From JALYRV01 sp036675475 (GTDB lineage: Bacteria; Acidobacteriota; Vicinamibacteria; Vicinamibacterales; SCN-69-37), in contig JAKFEY010000021.1 in NCBI GenBank assembly GCA_036675475.1, positions 1 to 64,000 of the forward strand: 64,000 nt of DNA, in the 5' to 3' direction. The number at the start of each line of letters is the position of its first letter. Position 1 is the stretch's first letter. This document shows positions 62,776 through 64,000 of the stretch, one piece after another. Both the position numbers and the translations under genes were made by a program. Under the pieces are notes generated by a model, which searched no databases, had not been told where the DNA came from, and saw only the letters and a program-made list of their open reading frames with translations.

Positions 62776-64000
62776 GGCTTTTTCCTCGGCGTGCGGCGGC
62801 GCTCGACCTTCGGCTTGGCAGCCTTGTCAGCCTTCTCCGCCTTGTCGGCCTTCGGCCTGGCGGCGCGAGCGGGCTTTTTCTCCGGCTTTGCTTCCGCGCG
62901 GGCCTCGGGCTTCTCGCGGGTGGCCACCGGCGTGCGGCGGCGTCCGCGCGAGCTCGCGTGCGACATGCCCAGCGCCTCGGCTGTGCGGTCGACCACGTGG
63001 CTCGGCACGGCGGTTTCGATGTCGATGGCGTCGGCCGCCACCGCTTCCTCCACCGACGTGTCGCCTTCGGCGCCCGGCTGCGCATCGCCGGCCGCCGCCG
63101 TGGCGGCCTGCAGCGCCTGGCCCTGGAACAGGCGCACGGCGCCCTGGCGATCGCGCTCCATGCGCACGAGACCGTCCTTCTGCGCCGCGCGCAGCAGATC
63201 GATCAGCGTGGCGAAGCCAAACGCGCGCTCGTCAAAGCCGGGCGCGTTGGTCTTGAGCAGCTGCTTCATCTGGCGGATGTACAGCGGCCACCGCGTGTTG
63301 GCTTTCGCCGACGCGAGGATGCGGCGCACTTCGGCGACGCCTTCCGCCTGCTTCGCGGGATCGGCGACGGCGGCGGGTTCGCCGTGCGGCGCGCGCTCGT
63401 GATGCGGATGGCGGCCGTGCGCCTCGGCGCGCGGCTGCGCGGGCGCCTCAGGCTTCTCTTTGTCCTGCGTGGCCGGCAGCTCCGGCATCTCGAACCCTTC
63501 GCGAAGCTCGACGAGCAGATCGCGCCCTTCCTGCTTGACCGTGACGAGGCCGAGCTTTTCGAGCTTCTCTACGAAGTCGCGGAACGAGCCGGCGCCGAAG
63601 CTGCGCTCCGAGAACGTGGAGTCGAGCTGCAGCAGCGTGCTCTTGAGCAGGCCGAGCTGCGGCGAGACTTCGCGCTCCGACAGCACTTTGAGCGCGCGCT
63701 TGACGAGCGGCACCGACTGCTCGAGCGGCTGCCGATCGAGCGGCTGATGACGCTCGCCCGGCTTCTGCGAGCGTCCGCCCTGCTGGCGGCGCGAGCTCGA
63801 CAGCAGGTTCTCGTAGGCGATGAACTCGTGACAGTTCTTCTGCATGATGTTGCTGGTGAACTGACGTCCGCCAACAACGAACACTTTCTTGTCGTACTGC
63901 TTCAGCTTCTCGAGCAGGCTGATGAAATCGCTGTCGCCGCCGACGATGACGAAGGCGTTGATGTGCGGGTGCGTGAACGCCATCTCGAGCGCGTCGAGGG
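62766..64000 (-). CDS. NYN-domain protein with two LOTUS/OST-HTH domains, 5' end missing
   Basis: At least 411 residues; the frame continues past the window edge (LDALEMAFTHPH). The visible end of the NYN (PIN-like) nuclease domain is FVIVGGDSDFISLLEKLKQY with the metal-binding aspartates, and FVVGGRQFTSNIMQKNCHEF. Two OST-HTH/LOTUS domains follow: LGLLKSTLLQLDSTFSERSF to LGLVTVKQEGRDLLVEL, and WPLYIRQMKQLLKTNAPGFD to GLVRMERDRQGAVRLF. The last 110 residues are a Lys/Ala/Pro-rich, disordered tail (EARAEAKPEKKPARAARPKA) typical of nucleic-acid contact. This NYN-plus-LOTUS layout resembles animal MARF1; in bacteria an RNA-degrading role is likely but not proven. Confidence 0.85.
   Translation of the reverse strand, partial: LDALEMAFTHPHINAFVIVGGDSDFISLLEKLKQYDKKVFVVGGRQFTSNIMQKNCHEFIAYENLLSSSRRQQGGRSQKPGERHQPLDRQPLEQSVPLVKRALKVLSEREVSPQLGLLKSTLLQLDSTFSERSFGAGSFRDFVEKLEKLGLVTVKQEGRDLLVELREGFEMPELPATQDKEKPEAPAQPRAEAHGRHPHHERAPHGEPAAVADPAKQAEGVAEVRRILASAKANTRWPLYIRQMKQLLKTNAPGFDERAFGFATLIDLLRAAQKDGLVRMERDRQGAVRLFQGQALQAATAAAGDAQPGAEGDTSVEEAVAADAIDIETAVPSHVVDRTAEALGMSHASSRGRRRTPVATREKPEARAEAKPEKKPARAARPKADKAEKADKAAKPKVERRRTPRKKPEA

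Overview
The window is GC-rich, densely packed bacterial chromosome. Gene content points to an acidobacterium, most likely Vicinamibacteria. It has three MacB/FtsX-type duplicated 'orphan' permeases of the acidobacterial kind (one paired with a PadR repressor), two VWFA-related acidobacterial proteins, a TonB-dependent receptor with a carboxypeptidase-like front domain, a reaction-centre-type cytochrome c, a DUF5777 protein, a TolB-like protein and sortilin-type propellers. This is inference from gene families; no 16S or tRNA gene is present.

Layout. 1-6.1 kb: the end of a HAD phosphatase, a permease, a HicA-like toxin without a clear antitoxin, glnS, and a convergent DUF763 gene. 6.1-17.2 kb: secreted amidohydrolase, serine hydrolase, CHRD lipoprotein and DUF5777 protein; then padR-permease, an FAD oxidoreductase and a third permease. 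17.2-30.6 kb: an intergenic repeat and hairpin, a VTT membrane protein, a secreted protein-TonB receptor pair facing a histidine kinase/response regulator/metallopeptidase operon, a quinone reductase, a GDSL lipoprotein and a second kinase. 30.6-46 kb: topoisomerase IV B (parE), sucA-sucB coupled to a DinB-fold gene, proline dehydrogenase, cytochrome c-PQQ propeller, a HELTH-motif membrane protein, small enzymes and a frameshifted small gene, then parC translationally coupled to a DNA methyltransferase. 46-57 kb: transporter, large membrane protein, a truncated S9-like protein, a sortilin-type propeller, and a three-gene TPR/VWA operon. 57-64 kb: secreted proteins, an HTH-HEPN protein, a folded repeat element, DNA polymerase IV, a GntR regulator, a tandem cyclophilin and a NYN-LOTUS protein cut by the window edge.

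Two features cut across the gene list. First, many starts have no Shine-Dalgarno sequence but a -10-like hexamer 6-9 bases upstream, suggesting leaderless transcripts. In three divergent pairs (near 6.1, 40.7 and 52.9 kb) a single element of about 10 bp can serve as -10 in both directions, and a fourth (58.95 kb) is partial. Second, at least five unrelated short arrays with a 7-base period (plus one of 9 and one of 15) lie at gene ends, in a domain linker or between genes. The array at 59.7 kb exists in inverted copies that enclose two perfect hairpins with mutually complementary loops, immediately before dinB. That element is the most unusual structure in the window.

No rRNA, tRNA, CRISPR array, transposase or integrase was found.
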